64,000 bases of DNA from Pegoplata infirma (Eukaryota > Arthropoda > Insecta > Diptera > Anthomyiidae), in contig OY992540.1 in assembly GCA_963921195.1 (NCBI GenBank), forward strand, positions 134,528,694 through 134,592,693. Reading direction: 5' to 3'. The notes under the pieces are model-generated. The model was not told the origin of the DNA. It did not search any database and saw only the letters and a program-made list of their open reading frames with translations. Below, in pieces: positions 21,370-31,905 of the stretch (position 1 is the first letter of the stretch; each line of letters starts with the position of its first letter). Position numbers and translations under genes: made by a program.

Positions 21370-22345
21370 AATTCAGTTTTCTGTTACAAAATCTTTTAGA
21401 ATCTAAGAGTTTTTCTATAAAAATGTCTCAAAAATTAAAAACCTGAAAATTTCTTTTTAATAGAAATATTTAAGAATTTTCTTTCGGACATTTTAAAAAA
21501 ATTTTCTAAAATCAGAAAAAATTCCAAAAAATAAATTCCGAAATATTTTTCGTAAAGAAAAAGTTCTTACAAAGGAAGTATCTCAACCCTTATGAACCGA
21601 TTTGCATGAAACTTAAAATATATATAAAAGAGACAATTCTAAGGTTGGGGTATCTCGGCTTATAGGCTATAAAGGGGATTTAGGGGTTCAAAACATGGGT
21701 CAAAAAATGGCAAAAAAAATCGTTTTTTATTTTTATTTTTCACGATGTTTACATATGAGAAGAAAGGTTTTTTTAATGCCTATCCAATGGTGGCATAAAC
21801 TTGCAAAATTTCGGCTTCGTTAAATACTTTTTCCATGAAAATGTGTAAATTTTGCGAGTACTTATATGAAGACATAGACCTACGATGTCCATATGAATAC
21901 GACATAATGTATTAAATTTAAGTCAACACTTATTTTTGCGATAGTGGATATTCCTGTTAGTTCGCGAGTTATCGAAATTTTCCCAAAGGTCCACATTGTT
22001 TCATAAGGGGACAACGAAATTTTTAAACACTGATATGGCCGATAAGCCGAGACACCCCAACCTTAAAATCGTCTCTTAAAATATATTTTAAGTTTCAGGC
22101 AAATCGGTTCATAAGGGTTGAGATACTTCTCTTGTTAGTTCTTGAGAAATTTTTTCGATAAAAAATTCATAAATTCTAAAAAAAAAAATTTAATTGCTTA
22201 GGAACTTATGTTTCTTTAAAAATGCGTAAAAGGGGAAAAAATTAAAAAGATTTTTTTTTTCAAACTTTGTATATAAAATTCTACGAAAGAATGCTCAAAT
22301 TAGACTTTCTAAACTTTCTATAAAAATGTGTTGTAGTGTAAAATA
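21370..22345. repeat. Satellite remnant interrupted by a foldback
   Basis: Diverged satellite at 21370-21568 (AGAATCTAAGAGTTTTTC) and 22137-22345. The foldback at 21569-22136 sits between them. Confidence 0.55.
21569..22136. mobile_element. Inverted-repeat element with TATCTCAACCCTTATGAACC ends
   Basis: The left end ACAAAGGAAGTATCTCAACC and the right end GGTTGAGATACTTCTCTTGT are the tips of inverted repeats of about 95 bp. These continue through TTATGAACCGATTTGC and GTTGGGGTATCTCGGCTTAT. AGTTCTT lies immediately outside both ends (21562-21568, 22137-22143), a candidate 7-8 bp target duplication. The middle has no frame. Confidence 0.82.
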
Positions 22346-22681
22346 ATATTATTCTATTAAAATTTGAAACACGTTCTTAAATGTACCGAAATATGAGGAT
22401 GTAATATAAAAAAAAAACTAGGCAATTTTATTTCATTGAACATACAAATATTCAAAAATAATGTTTACTCAAAATGTATGTACAAAAAAAAACAGAGTGT
22501 GGGCCCATACTTGGGACCTGGCATTACTTTTGTATGAAAAAACAATTCCAATGCCTGCTTTTCATTGGCATTTTACATGAAAAAAACGAATGCCTCAATG
22601 CTCAGGTCCCAAGTATATGTGGGCCCCAATCTGAAGTGGGCCCCTATCTGAAGTGGGCCTAGGCAGTTGCCTACTTTGCCT

Positions 22682-23250
22682 CATAGATGGGACTAATTAA
22701 TTAAAGGGACCAATTAATGGATGGTTTAATTACCATTTAATTGATATCAATTGTACCAATTAAATTACTAATCAACAAATAATTACCATTGGCATCACTT
22801 AAAAAAAAAATTACCATTAATAAAAGTCGTCACAATATTGTCAAAATCGTTAATATTTGGAAATATCTGTTGTTTTTTGTTATATTGTGTTTTAGTTTTT
22901 CACATTTTATAAACCAAACACACGTTGATTGCCTTTGTATAACACAATATTTGAAATTTTTATTTACGTTTTGTTTGTTATCTTTAACATTTTCATATTT
23001 GTTTTAAAAACATACTTTGATGTTTAAATTTTTAACTTTTCAAAAAAACAAAAATGTCAAAACCATTGGTTTTGAAACCAATTATAATTGATGTTTTTCA
23101 ACAATTGGGACGTTTCATTACCATTAGTAATTATTTTTTTCAATTAAAAAAATTTAATTACCATTAAATGGTAATGAACATTTTTTCATTACCATTGATA
23201 TCAACCAATGGTAATTATATTTCAATGGTAATTAAAAATTCCCATCTATG
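22682..23250. mobile_element. hAT MITE with CATAGATGGGA ends
   Basis: Perfect 11-bp inverted ends CATAGATGGGA and TCCCATCTATG. The flanks CTTTGCCT (22674-22681) and CTTTGTCT (23251-23258) form a 7-of-8 duplication. It lies in the right terminal region of the large hAT, so it separates TTGCCTACTTTGCCT from TAAGGATAATCC. The interior repeats ATTACCATTAA and its complement. Confidence 0.85.
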
Positions 23251-23285
23251 CTTTGTCTTAAGGATAATCCGGGCCTGCCAATAGG

Positions 23286-24020
23286 AATTTAAAATCTATA
23301 ATGGGAACTAAAAATAATTCAAATAATATTTTAATTGATTCAATTAAGAAATTAACTGAAACACAATTTGACCTAAAAAATTTCAAATAAAATTTTAATT
23401 GACTTAATTAAAAAAATAATTAATAACGATATTGAACACAAATAATTATTAAAAATTGGTTTGCCCACATTTTTTTTCTGTGAATGCCAGGACAACAAAA
23501 AACACATAATATGAAAATGCCACCATAATAGTAAAATATTCATTTTATTTTTATTTATCAAACAATAGCTGCTGAAAACAAAAGAACAATAGATTTGCTT
23601 TTAACTAAGTAATGCGTTCGTTATCACATTCCTTGTAAAAAAATAATATATATAAAAAAATGAACATTAAGGAATTTCATCATGGTATCCTTTAATAGTA
23701 TTTCTATCGTACAACATACATGTAGGTTTCATTTATATTATTTTATTATACTTATATGAAAAGACAAAGTTTCCTTTTGTCGTCAGCTATAAAATGTTTA
23801 CATATCCTTTTATATATGACCATTATATCTTCTCATGCTTATGACTGCTCATCTTTATGTATTATATATTTGTTATGACACAATAGTGGAAGTAATCAAT
23901 AATTGTATAAGAGTATTCACAAATTAAGCGAATATTCCTGTAAATAGCAATATACAATAAATTTGGAAAAATGTATTGCTTTTAAGCATTGCAAAGTTGC
24001 GAAAAAGCATTTTTTACAAT
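23286..24020. other. AT-rich stretch, no gene
   Basis: Short repeats of TTTTAATTGATTCAATTAA near 23325-23405 resemble relics of the adjacent MITE class. No frame above about 60 codons is credible. Confidence 0.4.
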
Positions 24021-24021
24021 A

Positions 24022-24313
24022 CCTTTGCAAAGTGCAAAATGTTACTTTTTTAACAACATATAAATTGGAAGAAAATGCAAAATAGTTGTGCGTTTATTGC
24101 AATAAATGTTACATTTCTCATTAACCAAATATTCCATAGTAAATGGCATTATAAAATAAAATTGCAAAAATAAATTTGTTTTCCCCTTGCAAAGTGCGAA
24201 ATACATTTTTTTACAAGACCCTTGTACAGTGCAAAATGCAACTTTAGAATTTAATAAAATGCAAAATAGTTGTGCGTTTTTTGCAATAAATGTTGCATTT
24301 TGCACATTGCAGG
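24022..24313. repeat. TGCAAAATGCAAC-rich inverted and direct repeats
   Basis: TTTGCAAAGTGCAAAATG near the left end is mirrored by CATTTTGCACATTGCAGG at the right end, a MITE-like arrangement. Inside, AAATGCAAAATAGTTGTGCG occurs twice (about 24073 and 24258), 185 bp apart. No target duplication was identified. Confidence 0.6.
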
Positions 24314-24333
24314 GCTTAAAACAAATTATAAGT

Positions 24334-24490
24334 GGTATTCACGTCAGCAATTTTAACCCTTGAAAAGTGCGAAATGAAAAAATTTTTACAACAAAAACAT
24401 AGGATGAAATAAAAACCTAAATGATTCTATTGTTGTGATAAATGTTGCATTTCGCACTTTGTAAGGGTAAAAAATTCTGACGTGAATACC
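24334..24490. mobile_element. Short hairpin MITE, GGTATTCACGTCAG ends
   Basis: A 157-bp near-hairpin with inverted arms of about 45 bp: GGTATTCACGTCAG..AAGTGCGAAATG on the left and CATTTCGCACTTTG..CTGACGTGAATACC on the right, around a loop of about 70 bp. Flanking duplication not clear. Could fold as a structured RNA if transcribed. Confidence 0.8.
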
Positions 24491-24894
24491 GTCATTAACA
24501 ATATTTTAACAAAATTATAATGAAATAAAATTTTTCATGAATTTAGCTTTTTCATTTTTTTTTTCTAGCTGTAAAAATCTCTGTCGTGAACACTGTTACT
24601 ATATACATATATTCCACACTAATAGTCCTACTACATACAGAGGTCATCATTATTATCAAGAACTAACATAAATATTTGTTATTTTTAATGCAAATAAAAA
24701 TGAATTGATAAATGTTTACTATCTAGATCACACATAGGGCAAACTTTACTGTATGTATTTCTTTCAGAAAAAAAATAAAAGTGAAATTTGCTGATGTTGA
24801 CATAGCACAATGTTAGTAGAAGAAAAGAAAAATCAATGAAAAACTTGATAAGCAGAGAACTAAAACAATTGAATTATTCATAGGAGGAAAATTT
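24491..24894. other. AT-rich stretch, no feature recognised
   Basis: No repeat family or frame that I can support. A word CTGTCGTGAACACTG near 24582 resembles the tip of the preceding hairpin MITE. Confidence 0.35.
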
Positions 24895-27800
24895 TTAATT
24901 TTTTTAAAAATTCTTTATAATAGGAAAAATTTATTTTTTCTATAGGAAAAATGTTTCAGAATCTGAAAATTTTTCTATAGGAAAAATGTCTCAGAATCTG
25001 GGAATTTTTCTATAGGAAATATGTAACAGAATCTGAGAATTTTTCTAAAGAATAATATCTAAGAATCTAAGATTTTTTATATAAGAAAAATTTATCAGAA
25101 TCTGAACATTTTTCTATAGGAAAAATATGTAAGAATCTAAGCATTTTTTTGTACGAAAAATGTTTTAGAATCTAAGAATTTTTCTATAGAAAAAATTTCT
25201 CAGAATCCAGGAAATTTTCTATAGAAAAAATGTCTCAGAATCTAAAAATTTTTCTATATCTCAGAATCTGAGAATTTTCCAACAGGAAAAATGTCTCACA
25301 ATCTGATAATATCAAACAATTTAAGAATTTTTCTATAAGAAAAATTTCTCAGAATCTGAAATTTTCTATAGAAAAAAAGTGTCAGAATCTGAGAAAAGGA
25401 AAAATGTCGCAGAATCTGAGTATTTTTTATAGCAAAAATGTCTCACAATCTGAGAATTTTTCTATAGGAAAAATGTCTCAGAATCTGACATTTTTTCTAT
25501 AGTAAAAACATCTCACAATTTGATCATTTTTCTGTAGAAAAAAGTGTCTCAGAATCTGAGAATTTTTCTATAGAAAAAATGTTTTAGAATCTGAGAATTT
25601 GTCTCAGAAAATGTCCAAGAATCTGAAAATTTTTCTATAGAAAAATCTTTTAAAATCAGACAAGTTTTCTGTAGGAAAAATGTCTCAGAATCTAAGAATT
25701 TTTGTACATCAAAAATGTCACAAAATCTGAGAATTTTTCAAAGGAAAAAGTATCAAAATCTGAGATTTTTTCTCTAGTAAAAATATCTCAGAATCTAAGA
25801 ATTTTTCTGTAGAAAAAATGTATCGGAATCTGAGAATTTTTCTGCAGGAAAAATAACTCACGAGTCTGACAATTTTTCTATAAGAAAAATGTTTCAGATT
25901 CTAAAAACTTTTCCATAGAATGAATGTCTCAGAATCTGAAAATTTTTATAAGAAAAATGTTTTAGAATCTAACAATTTTCTGTAGGAAAAATGTCTCAGA
26001 ATCTAAGAATTTTTTTAGAAAAAAGTAGAAAAAAGTGTCTCAGAATCTGAGAATTTTTCTATAGAAAAAATGTTTTAGAATCTGAGAATTTTTCAGTAGC
26101 AAAAATGTCTCAGAAAATGTCTAAGAATCTAAAAATTTTTCTATAGAAAAATCTTTTTGAATTAGACAAGTTTTATGTAGGAAAAATGTCTCAGAATCTA
26201 AGAATTTTTGTACATCAAAAATTTCTCAAAATCTGAGATTTTTTTTAAGGAAAAATGTATTAAAATCTGAGATTTTTTTGTAGTGAAAATATCTCAGAAT
26301 CTAAGAATTTTTCTGTAGGAAAAATGTCTCGGAATCTGAGAATTTTTCTGCAGAAAAAATAACTCACGAGTCTGACAATTTTTCTATAAGAAAAATGTCT
26401 CAGAATCTAAGCATTTTTGTGCAGGAAAAATGTCTCAGATTCTAAGAACATTTCCATAGAAAGAAAATCTCAGAATCTAAAAATTTTTATAAGAAAAATG
26501 TTTTAGAATATGACAATTTTCTGTAGGAAAAATGTCTCAGAATCTGAGAATTTTTTTACACCAAAAATGTCTCAAAAAATGAGAATTTTTCTATAGGAAA
26601 AATGTCTCAGAATCTAAGATTTTTTTTGAAGTAAAAACATCTCAGAATCTAAGATTTTTTCTGTAGAAAAAATGTCTCAGAATCAGAGAATTTTTCTATA
26701 AGAAAAATTTTTCTGAATCTGAGGCAAAAAAATCTCTGAATCTGAGAATTTTTCTAACGAAAAAATGTTTTAGAATCTGAGAATTTTTCTGTACGAAAAA
26801 TGTCTCGGAATCTGAGAACTTTTCTGCAGGAAAAATGATTCTGACAATTTTTCTATAAGAAAAATGTCTCATTGCCAGAATCTGAGAATTTTTATATAGG
26901 AAAAATGTATAAGAATCTGAGCATTTTTGTACAGGAAAAATATCTCAGATTTTATAAACTTTATCATAGAAAGAATGTCTCAAAATCTGAAAATTTTTAT
27001 AGGCAAAATGTTTTAGAATCTGACAAGTTTTCTGTAGGAAAAATGTCTCAGAATCTGAGAATTTTTTTAACAGCAGCAAAAAGGTCTCAAAATCTGATAA
27101 TTTTTTTATTGGAAAAACGTCTCAGAATCTGAGAATTTTTCTACAGGAAAAATTTCTCAGAATCTGGGAATTTTTCTATAACAAAAATTTCTAAAAATCT
27201 AGGAATTTTTCTCTAGGAAAAATGTTTTAAAATCTGAGAATTACTCTATAGGAAAAATGTAGTGTCCGACCGAATATTCGGCTTCGGCCTCGGCTTCGGC
27301 CAAAAAGCACTATTCGGCCATTATTCGGCTTCGGCCACAATTTTGGCCGAATAGGCCGAATAATATTTGTGCTCACGTGTTGAAAAACATACTAAACTAA
27401 CTTTGAATCACATTAGTAAGCCACAAAAACATTTTAATACGTGTTTTTGCAACTAAAAACATTTTTTACATTCAAAAAAAATTTTCGATCAAAAAAAATT
27501 TACACTCTAAAATATATTTTTTTACAAAAATGTCCAAAAAATTTTTTTGCTTAAAATAAAATCATTCTAGACAGCATTCTCATGCATTTGAGTATCCCGC
27601 CGAGTCGACTTTTATTTTTTTTCTTGTTTTTACTACATAAATATTTTTTTTTTTTAATATTCGGCTTCGGCTTCGGTTTGGCCGAATAGTGAAAATTTGG
27701 CCGAATAGTGAAAATTTGGCCGAATATTCGGCTTCGGCCAAAAAAGGTGTATTCGGTCGGACACTAGAAAAATGTCTCCAATTCTGTTTTTTTTTTCTAT

Positions 27801-28330
27801 AGGAAATATTTCTCAGAATTTGAAAATTTTCTATGAGAAAAATGTCTCAGAATCTGAGAAATTTTCTTTAAAAAAAATGTCTCAGAATCTGAGAAATTTT
27901 CTATGAGAAAAATGTCTCAGAATCTGAGAATTTTTCAATAAGAAAAATGTCTCAGAATCTGAGAATTTTTCTATAGAAAAAATGTCTCAGAATCTGAAAT
28001 TTTTTTATATGAAAAATGTGTCAGAAGTTTCTATAAGATTTTTCGATAAGAAAAATTTCTCTAAATCTAGGAATTTTTCTATAGGAAAAATGTTTTAAGA
28101 TCTGACAATTATTCTATAGGAAAAAAGGGTCAGAATCTGAGATTTTTTCTATAGGAAATATGTCTCAGAATTTGATAATTTTTGATTAGGAAAAATATCT
28201 CAGAATCTGAGAATTTTTCTATAAGAAATATGTCTCAGAATCTGAAAATTTTTCTACAGAAAAAATGTCTTACAATCTGAGAATTTTTCTATAAGAAAAA
28301 TTTCTCAGAATCAGAATTTTTCTATAGGAA
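24895..28330. repeat. Long diverged satellite array, about 35-bp period
   Basis: Close to 80 units of the type GTCTCAGAATCTGAG plus AATTTTTCTATAGGAAAAAT; neighbouring units are 35 bp apart (24953 and 24988). Here the second half is CTATAGGAAAAA, so the 18-bp palindrome of the 37-bp version is broken. A higher-order duplication is visible: 25540-25900 and 26030-26440 follow the same series of variant units (for example AACTCACGAGTCTGACAATT at about 25855 and 26358). A hAT MITE interrupts it at 27260. Confidence 0.92.
27260..27766. mobile_element. hAT MITE with perfect TIRs, in satellite
   Basis: Ends TAGTGTCCGACCGAAT and ATTCGGTCGGACACTA are a perfect 16-bp inverted repeat. The flanks GAAAAATG (27252-27259 and 27767-27774) are a perfect 8-bp duplication, and one copy removed rebuilds an ordinary satellite unit. 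Both subterminal regions repeat TTCGGCTTCGGCC and GGCCGAATA. The centre (about 27372-27632) is a reverse fragment of DINE-like family A, recognisable by CACGTGTTGAAAAAC and CCGAGTCGACTTTTATT. Confidence 0.95.
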
Positions 28331-28740
28331 AACACCAACAAACGTCTCCATGAAAATGGTGCTGTTATTTCCACCAAAACTTTTTCAATTTCTTTACAGA
28401 TTTTTATTTAATTATTTTTTTCGATATGATGGAAATATCGCGAAATTCGATGGAAATACCTTGAATTTGAGAGTGGCGGATGGAGATTTTAAAGGAAAAG
28501 AAGAGCAATTGTTGGAATTTTTTTTTTTTTTTTTTGTATGTTTTTATTATTAATTGAATTTTGTTTTACATTTTTTTTTTTTTTTGAATTGTCAAATCAA
28601 AATAAATTACTTAAATAAAACTTAAGTTATGATAATAGATGACTTAAGTTTTACTTAAGTAGATTTTATAAAATAGTTTTTTGGATTTAAGAAATTTCTT
28701 AGCTTAAGTCACCACTTAGTGCTGACTGTAAAATCCGCCC
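28331..28740. mobile_element. Insertion in satellite with GGCGGATTTTA-type inverted words
   Basis: Satellite stops at 28330 and resumes at about 28741. Between them lie GGCGGATGGAGATTTTAAA (28477) and the mirrored ACTGTAAAATCCGCCC (about 28726-28741), plus CTTAAGTTTTACTTAAGTAG and a long T run. A frame of 67 codons (28350-28553 plus) covers part of this but ends in poly-Phe and is not called. Exact ends are uncertain. Confidence 0.5.
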
Positions 28741-29600
28741 TTAGAATCTAATAAATTTTCATTAGGAAAAAATTCTCAGAATCTCGAAATTTTTCTAATA
28801 GAATAATGTCGTAGGACCTGAGAGAATTTTTCTGTATACAAAAATGTCATAGAGTCTAATAGAATTTTTCTATAGAAAATATGGTATTAAGAATAGGGTA
28901 TACGGTTCAAAACGTTAAAAATGTTACAAAGAATTAAAATACCATTAAAGTGTTCACAATCTGAATACTGACTGTCACCATTATCATCATCGTCTTCGTT
29001 ATCCTTCATGACATTTTATTTAAGCGAAAAAAAAAAAAATATCAGTGATTTTTTTAACAATAGCTTAAAGCATTAGTACAACCCATCAACAAATCACAGT
29101 TTATTTGAATTGAACAAAAAGAAAAGAAAAAAAAACTGCAGAAAAAACCTATTCAAGCATAAAAAGAAAAATCCCATTTTCAACAGAATTTTCTATTGTA
29201 CCTTTCAAATGCATCGTTTTTCTATTCACCTATTCCTCATATGGTTTAGATTATTTAAATGTTAAAAAATATATATTTTTTTATATATATTTAGATTTTT
29301 TCTTCCACTGCACATGAATAAATTGATTTCATATGTGTGGATATTTTTCGTTGGCATTTTCTCTTTTTTTTTTGTTTTTCTATTCACAAATGTGATGAAA
29401 CACATTCACAGAGGTACAAAACCAAACAGGAATGCATCCATCCATATGAATTCCTGTGTTAGCATTATGTTTATATGTACATATGTATGAAAAGAATGTA
29501 TGACGACGACGATGATGATGTTTTTCATATGAAACTCATAAATGTCAAGCCATCTAGAGATGTCTATACACCCAGTAAGCATTGGCAAAAATAAAAATTT
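28741..29600. other. Satellite tail then AT-rich DNA without genes
   Basis: 28741-28890 is a last piece of the satellite. The rest holds a short GACGAC/GATGATG run near 29500 and otherwise nothing I can name. Confidence 0.45.
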
Positions 29601-29617
29601 TGCTTGTTATTTTATTA

Positions 29618-29935
29618 ATGCAAAAATATTAACATATTTAATAAATATTACAAAAAAATTAATTGATATAACAAAATATTTATTTGATATTACAAAATAT
29701 TTAATTACAAATTTAATTAATCTAAAACCGAGTTAATTAAAATAGAATATTTAATTAATATTACAAAATATTTTAATAACATTACAAAATATTTAATAAA
29801 TATAACAAAATATTTAATTAATATAACAAAATATTTAATTAATATAACAAAAAAATTAATAGAAACAACAAAATATTTAATTGATATAACAAAAATTGGA
29901 TATAACAACATTTTTAATTGATATACTTAATTAAA
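29618..29935. repeat. 21-bp minisatellite, unit ATTACAAAATATTTAATTAAT
   Basis: ATTACAAA/ATAACAAA words are spaced 21 bp apart (29760, 29781, 29802, 29823, 29844), about 14 units in total. Again, the multiple-of-three period leaves both strands open, giving meaningless heptapeptide repeats. Confidence 0.9.
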
Positions 29936-29984
29936 CTTTTAATAAAACTGGATTACTTAAAAACATTTTAGCAACATTACAAAA

Positions 29985-30290
29985 AATTTCCCGGAATCAA
30001 AAAATTTTTCCGCATCATTTTTTTTTTAAGAAACTGAGAACTATTCCACAGGACGAAAAAGTAAATTAAAATCTAAAAAATATTTACAAATATTTTATCA
30101 AAAACAAAAATTTAATTTTTACCCCATACTCTTACAACCTGAAGTTTTCCTAAAAAAAACCCTCTTGAAAAGTTTTGAGTTCTGTACAAAATGCTCAGAA
30201 TTTAATTATTTAAACAAACTTCTCAGAATCTCATCATTTTTCTATAAGACAAATGTCTAAAATTCGCATATTAGAATTCAAAGCGAAAAA
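29985..30290. repeat. Satellite remnant
   Basis: AGAATCTCATCATTTTTCTA, AACTGAGAACTATTCC and similar words are very worn units of the 35-37 bp family. Confidence 0.45.
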
Positions 30291-30359
30291 TTATGTATCA
30301 CCTTAATACCGAAAGTTATATGCCACCTCAATACACATACATATTGTACAATGCATATA

Positions 30360-31147
30360 CACTCAAAATAATAACTCTGTAAAATACTCTGTAAAATGAC
30401 TGTAATCCCAATTCAACAGATATTTGACAGAGTTTTCTGTCAAAATACAGATTTAAAGGAAATACTTTGTATTTTGTTGTGACAAAAAAACAAAGTTTCC
30501 TCTGTTATATTACTTTTTACTTTGTTATCTTAATTTTACAGATAATTAACAGAGTTTTCTGCTAAAATACAGATCTAAGCAAAATACTTTGTATTTTTTT
30601 ATAACCAAAAAAGTTTTCTGTTTTGAGTAGTTTTTGTTTTTGTTAACAAACATCAAAATTTTATCTTTTTATATTTTTTTTTTTGGGATAAAGTTGAAAA
30701 AGTAGTAAAAAAAAGTTATAAACAATTGTTTATTCAAAAATCTTATAAAAAATTTACAAAATACAGAGTTTTTCCTGTAAATTTGTTTTTGTATCAAATG
30801 CATTTAACAAATATTTGTAAATTTACATAGTTTTCTTTGCTAATTGGTTTTTTAATTTATTTAACCAATTTTTTTCTAGAAACTCTGTAAATTGACAGTT
30901 TTTTTTTATTTAAATCATTTTACAGCGTTTTAAAGTAAAATTACAGAGTTTTCTCTGTCAAAAAGCTTTCATATTTAACCAATATTTTACTATAAACTCT
31001 GTAAATAAACAGTTTTTTTCTGTTAAAATCATTTTACAGAGTTTTTTAGTAAAATTACCAAGAAATGTTGTTAGCTGGAAAAGTATGGTGTTCTCTGTTA
31101 AATTAGCAGAGTTTTTCTGTAATTTAACAGAGTTATTATTTTGAGTG
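30360..31147 (+). mobile_element. Tc1/mariner-like MITE, copy M2
   Basis: A 788-bp copy of the same element as M1 with the same CACTCAAAATAATAAC ends and TA on both sides; interior order is collinear with M1. Outside the ends a 16-bp word, ATTGTACAATGCATAT, is present on both sides. Because the other copies show a simple TA duplication, this may be a tandem 16-bp repeat into whose junction the element moved. Confidence 0.9.
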
Positions 31148-31149
31148 TA

Positions 31150-31463
31150 TTGTACAATGCATATAGTTTCCTGCTGTAGTATATTGTGGTCTATAGTGCG
31201 TGGGTTTGGTATTTCCTTTGCACTGAAAAATATAGTAGATTTTTATGCTTAATGGTTACCCACTGCGTCCTTCGTATACTACGGATGCAGTTTTATGGAA
31301 TATTATGGGGGAAAAACTGAGAGAAAAAAAAAATGAATTGTACAAGAACATGTGAATACATAAAGAAAATCTATGTAAATTCATGGTTTAAATTTCTTTA
31401 ATAATTTTCAAATAATTTTAGCAATAAACTAAATAATCAAATTTTAAAAAATTTTTTTGTTAC
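31150..31463. other. Short stretch without recognised features
   Basis: Mixed AT-rich sequence between M2 and the A fragment at 31464. No frame or repeat is recognised. Confidence 0.35.
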
Positions 31464-31517
31464 AACAAGTAAAAAAGTTAAATTCGGTCTTGCCGAATAT
31501 AGAAAAACCCTCCACTT
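31464..31517 (+). mobile_element. Family A left terminus fragment
   Basis: ACAAGTAAAAAAGTTAAATT, then CGGTCTTGCCGAAT, then CCCTCCAC. Only the terminal 50 bp of an A element before a hairpin repeat begins. Confidence 0.75.
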
Positions 31518-31530
31518 AAAGAAAAGAAAT

Positions 31531-31766
31531 ATAATTTATAAGAAATAAAATTTTGAGCTCGAGGTCAAGTGTTTGTAAAATTCTTTATTGCTGATATTTC
31601 GCTACACTTCGTGTTGCATCATTAGAGCATATTTTCTAAATAAAATAAAACATAAAATAGAAAATATGCTTTGATGATGCAACACGAAGTGCAGCGAAAT
31701 ATCAGCAATAAAGAATTTTACAAACACTTGACCTCGAGCTCAAAAATTTTATTTCTTATAAATTAT
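31531..31766. mobile_element. Snapback hairpin of about 236 bp
   Basis: Two arms of about 105-110 bp are nearly perfect reverse complements: ATAATTTATAAGAAATAAAA..TTTTATTTCTTATAAATTAT outside, GAGCTCGAGGTCAAGTG and CACTTGACCTCGAGCTC, then GCTGATATTTCGCTACACTT, and ATTTTCTAAATA near a loop of about 30 bp. It has the form of a foldback MITE. No gene. A transcript would form an almost uninterrupted duplex. Confidence 0.92.
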
Positions 31767-31837
31767 ATCTGAAAGTCGAATAAAAACAACACTAATTTGA
31801 AAAGAAATATATTTAATTTTTTTTTTAAACACTCCAC

Positions 31838-31905
31838 TCTAGTGACAGCGGGTCACTCCATTTGTAATATCTCGAAAAGTTGGTCTAGAACCCCATAATG
31901 TATAT
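31838..31905 (-). mobile_element. Family A right-end fragment, cut by foldback F2
   Basis: Contains ACTCCACTCTAGTGACAG, then AATATCTCGAAAAGTTGG and TCTAGAACCCCATAATGTAT, the reverse complement of the last part of an A element. Foldback F2 enters at the TA-run that follows. Confidence 0.75.

Larger units (their letters stand above)
18055..23277. mobile_element. hAT element carrying many nested insertions
   Basis: The ends are CAGGGCCGTATTAACC (18055) and GGATAATCCGGGCCTG (to 23277), matching at 13 of 16 positions as inverted repeats. Blocks of GGGGCCCC and CCTAGGCA lie just inside both ends. The flanks are an imperfect 8-bp duplication. The 5.2-kb span is mostly later material: B copies, satellite, a hAT MITE, foldbacks and another hAT MITE. 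No transposase frame survives, so it is a non-autonomous or decayed copy. The satellite inside it is unexplained: either the hAT captured it, or the pairing of ends is wrong. Confidence 0.7.

Noticed and set aside
28350..28553. Short protein starting MKMVLLFPPK
   Set aside because: Ends in a poly-Phe run from a T tract and lies within an insertion with inverted GGCGGATTTTA-type words. No homologous feature recognised.
30340..31170. 16-bp target duplication as evidence for a retroelement
   Set aside because: M2 has Tc1-like ends and its siblings have a TA duplication. There is no poly-A tail or reverse-transcriptase signature. Kept only as an oddity in the findings.
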